From assembly GCA_021813085.1 (NCBI GenBank), contig JAKAMA010000110.1, forward strand, positions 1 to 7,518: DNA of 7,518 bases, read 5' to 3'. Source of the DNA: Chloroflexota bacterium. GTDB lineage: Bacteria; Chloroflexota; Dehalococcoidia; DSTF01; JACRBR01. The translations under genes were made by a program, and so were the position numbers. Every line of letters starts with the position of its first letter. Within the stretch, counting starts at the first letter, position 1. Below, piece after piece: positions 5,640 through 7,518 of this stretch. The notes below the pieces were generated by a model. It had not been told where the DNA came from and did not search any database. It saw only the letters and a program-made list of their open reading frames with translations.

Positions 5640-6158
5640 CTACACGCGCCGCAGCCCCAGCCCGTACCGGATCTTCTGCTCCGGCGACATCGCGCTCAGG
5701 TCCGGCCCCGAGCGCGGCGGCGCGCCCGCCGGCACCCGTACCGCCTGCGCCTGCTGCTCGATGTGCGTCCGCACCCGCCCGACGATCTCTCGCGCCGCCT
5801 CCAGCGAGCGGTCCACCGCATCGATGCTCTCGCCGGCGATCAGCTCCGCCGGCAGCGACGGCTCGCTCCGCACCGCAAGGTCGCGGTAGCGCACCGCCGC
5901 CGTCCGCTCGCGCTCCGCCGCCGCGTCGATCTCGCCCCGCAGCCGCTCCGCCTCCGCCGACGCTGCCGCGGCCGCGTCTGACGCGGACCGTAGCTGCTCG
6001 CGCAGCGCCTCGCCCTCCGCGTACGCCTCCGCCGCCCGTGCCGCCGCCTGCGACGCCTCGCCCTGCAGCCGCGCGATCTCCTCCCGCGCCGCCGCGAGCT
6101 GCGCCTCGTGATCCTCCTCGCCTTCCTCCGCAGGTCCCACGCGCTCCTCGTCCTCCAT
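5640..6158 (-). CDS. Coiled-coil protein upstream of capsid gene, putative scaffolding protein
   Basis: This is a 172-residue acidic protein. I chose ATG 6158 because AAGGAGG at 6164-6170 lies 5 bases before it; an in-frame ATG at 6200 has no binding site and adds a basic 14-residue tail. Residues 1-20 are Glu/Asp-rich. Residues about 18-95 are a continuous Ala/Glu/Arg/Gln helix with heptad-like spacing, a probable coiled coil (AREEIARLQ, EALREQLRS, AERLRGEID). A second helical part (103-140) contains PAELIAGESIDAVDRSLEAA. A Pro-rich hinge VPAGAPP (142-148) leads to a conserved-looking end, LSAMSPEQKIRYGLGLRR. Phage scaffolds are typically acidic coiled coils encoded just before the capsid gene with a short capsid-binding C-terminus, and all of this fits. 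The function is inferred from position and shape, not from a recognised family. It shares the strand with the capsid gene 175 bases downstream and probably its transcript. Confidence 0.88.
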   Translation of the reverse strand: MEDEERVGPAEEGEEDHEAQLAAAREEIARLQGEASQAAARAAEAYAEGEALREQLRSASDAAAAASAEAERLRGEIDAAAERERTAAVRYRDLAVRSEPSLPAELIAGESIDAVDRSLEAAREIVGRVRTHIEQQAQAVRVPAGAPPRSGPDLSAMSPEQKIRYGLGLRRV

Positions 6159-6163
6159 CGCCA

Positions 6164-6170
6164 CCTCCTT
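6164..6170 (-). promoter_or_regulatory. Shine-Dalgarno AAGGAGG of the scaffold-like gene
   Basis: A near-perfect ribosome binding site 5 bases before ATG 6158 fixes the start of the coiled-coil gene and excludes the upstream ATG at 6200. Confidence 0.8.
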
Positions 6171-6466
6171 CTTCTGTGCGCGCTTCGATGGGCGCGACAC
6201 TACCGCGCGTCGGCCGCCATCTCCAAGCCCGCCCTGGCATCGCCCTCGGCTCTGGATCCCGGCCCGCCAATCGGCCTCAGGCTTTGCCGCCAGCTACTCA
6301 GTGGCGAGCGCGCTGGAGTGTGAACCATGCGAGCACCCGCAACCCTGCTGTTGATAGATCTCTAACGCGTGGGCGGAGGTCGCGCGGGTCGCCTGTTATC
6401 CAGTTGACCTGTTAGTTACTTACACCACGTATGGGACCCCACTAGACACATAGGGGAATCAGGCGT
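6171..6466. other. Divergent gene-free region with a composition break
   Basis: About 300 bases separate the capsid cassette (minus) from the beta-propeller gene (plus). GC content falls from about 6330 onward. It holds the direct repeat at 6392-6414 and a TTGACC at 6404-6409 that could be a plus-strand -35, with only a weak ACGTAT at 6427-6432 as -10. No tRNA, integrase or clear attachment site was found. No credible gene is seen. Confidence 0.6.
6392..6414. repeat. Direct repeat CCTGTTA-N9-CCTGTTA
   Basis: Two identical 7-base copies start 16 bases apart and overlap the TTGACC that could serve as a -35. They lie in the divergent region between the capsid cassette and the propeller gene, so they could be a two-site operator. 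A third loosely related GTTAGTTA follows at 6411. Confidence 0.55.
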
Positions 6467-6494
6467 ATGGTGATCTTCCAGAGGGGGCATTACG

Positions 6495-7518
6495 ATCAGG
6501 ATTGCTCTCGTTTCCATCATCATTGCCACCATTGCATTCGTGGCCTCGTTGACGCCGCAAGCTGAAGCTGCTTTCGGCGTTCAGACGGCCATCCCCACGA
6601 CAGCGCGTCCCTATGCGGTCGCCGTCAACCCCGCCACCCATCGGGCGTATGTCGCACATGACATCCGGTACGGGAGCATTGTCACTGTGATCAACACGCT
6701 GACGAATGCGGTCGTCACTACGGTTGGTGTGGGCGACAGCGCGAAGGCAGTTGCTGTCAATACGGTGACGAACAAGGTCTACGTAGCAAATTTCGACAGC
6801 AATTCGACTTCCGTAATCGACGGCGGTTGCAATTGTGTCACGGGTGCGCTCCCATTTAGCTGGGGTCCGAACGCCGTCGCGGTTGACGAAACAACAAACC
6901 TGGTCTATGTGGGAACGACGGACGGTGGCCACATGACAACATATGACGGATCCACTAACGCGCCGGTCTGTACGGCTAACCCATCTACTAACGTGATAAT
7001 TAGTCTAGCTGTCAATACCATCAACCATCGAGTCTACGCCTTGGCCGCCAATGGTCACGGTGCGGTCATTGACGGCAGCAACTGCGGGATCTTGTTTGAC
7101 AATGTTCCGACCTGTTCGGGTAGCGCAGCTCAACAAGCAGTCCAGACCGTCTACAACCCGACTGACAATCGTTTCTACACGCCAGAATTCGGGACGCCAA
7201 ACGTTAATGTGTTCGATGGCGATACTGGCGCCGTGGTCAACTGCATCAGCCTACCGGGCGCCACGGGCGGCGAGGGCGGCATCGGGATAGACGTGACCCA
7301 TCAGCTCGTCTACGCCACGGCCGGAAACGGCCCTACCCAACGCCTGTATCGAATCGATCTTGGCTCGCTCGCCGCAACAACATTCATCGACCCAGGCATC
7401 TCACTGTGGGGAGTTGGAGTCGACCCCCAGTCGTCACGCAATTACATCTATGTGGCCGCGCACGAGAACGCCGAGGTGTGGGTGGCGTTCGACGATACGA
7501 GCCTACCGCCGCCGCCAC
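6495..7518 (+). CDS. Secreted seven-bladed YVTN-type beta-propeller protein, start anomalous, C-terminus cut
   Basis: The frame is open from the stop at 6471 to the window end, and no ATG, GTG or TTG precedes the signal peptide. Translated from ATC 6495 the protein begins (M)RIALVSIIIATIAFVASL followed by TPQAEA-AFG, a clear signal peptide with cleavage near residue 25. GAGGGGG (6481-6487) lies 7 bases before this ATC. Alternatively, ATG 6467 would join the frame if the G run 6483-6487 had one base fewer. Seven blade motifs of the type AVAVN-x-x-T-x-x-V-Y-V-A begin near residues 41, 85, 127, 170, 216, 263 and 306, a complete propeller. Several cysteines (112, 114 and more downstream) suggest disulfides. 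A PPPP stretch at the window end looks like a linker to a further domain. Proteins of this kind are exported and bind partners or surfaces; the role here is unknown. Codon use is much less GC-biased than in the other genes. Confidence 0.87.
   Translation, partial: MRIALVSIIIATIAFVASLTPQAEAAFGVQTAIPTTARPYAVAVNPATHRAYVAHDIRYGSIVTVINTLTNAVVTTVGVGDSAKAVAVNTVTNKVYVANFDSNSTSVIDGGCNCVTGALPFSWGPNAVAVDETTNLVYVGTTDGGHMTTYDGSTNAPVCTANPSTNVIISLAVNTINHRVYALAANGHGAVIDGSNCGILFDNVPTCSGSAAQQAVQTVYNPTDNRFYTPEFGTPNVNVFDGDTGAVVNCISLPGATGGEGGIGIDVTHQLVYATAGNGPTQRLYRIDLGSLAATTFIDPGISLWGVGVDPQSSRNYIYVAAHENAEVWVAFDDTSLPPPP

Noticed and set aside
6280..6400. Possible tRNA or attachment site beside the capsid cassette
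   Set aside because: Small stems such as CGCCA/TGGCG occur near 6290-6306, but no cloverleaf, no T-arm consensus and no matching repeat at the other end of the cassette could be found.
5480..6415. Plus-strand frame (311 codons) across the capsid spacer and scaffold-like gene
   Set aside because: The product is mostly Pro/Ala/Arg repeats from reading the heptamers and the antisense of the coiled-coil gene; no start signal.
6467..6563. Short plus-strand frame from ATG 6467 (His/Cys-rich) read as a separate small protein
   Set aside because: It ends within the signal-peptide region of the propeller gene, and its His/Cys content comes from reading that hydrophobic segment out of frame. It is more useful as a possible true start broken by a one-base change.
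6459..6932. Minus-strand frame (157 codons) opposite the propeller gene
   Set aside because: No family features, no ribosome binding site, and the opposite strand encodes a clear signal peptide and propeller blades.

Overview
The window is GC-rich bacterial DNA for most of its length (47 of 60 bases are G/C at 5941-6000), with a sharply AT-richer right end (28 of 60 at 6781-6840). Gene style suggests a high-GC bacterium, possibly Chloroflexota: strong G/C bias at third codon positions, a pyrophosphate-type phosphofructokinase, a pseudopilin-like membrane protein, and starts that look leaderless. That placement is inference only; no ribosomal or other marker gene is present.

Layout. Positions 1-1623 (minus) hold most of a family-20 glycoside hydrolase that runs off the left edge. 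It diverges from a phosphofructokinase (1755-2825, plus) carrying both residues typical of PPi-dependent enzymes. A 349-base gene-free stretch with a heptamer tandem repeat and a hairpin follows. Next come a membrane-anchored protein with a pseudopilin-like outer domain (3175-3885, plus) and a MarR-type regulator (3966-4415, plus) whose promoter abuts its GTG start. Two overlapping perfect hairpins (4487-4547) lie between the regulator and a convergent two-gene minus-strand cassette: a coiled-coil, probably scaffold-like protein (6158-5640) and an HK97-fold-type major capsid protein (5464-4577). The 175-base spacer between these two is filled with inverted repeats and about nine copies of a heptamer. 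After 6330 composition drops and a secreted seven-bladed YVTN-type beta-propeller gene runs off the right edge; it has no normal start codon in frame.

How the genes relate. The hydrolase and phosphofructokinase fit amino-sugar breakdown and glycolysis but are divergently transcribed, and nothing ties them to the rest. The most unusual element is the capsid plus scaffold pair: both genes are intact, each has a good ribosome binding site, and codon use matches the chromosome. No portal, terminase, protease, tail or integrase gene is visible on either side. It may be a prophage remnant or a retained (domesticated) capsid compartment; the sequence alone does not decide.
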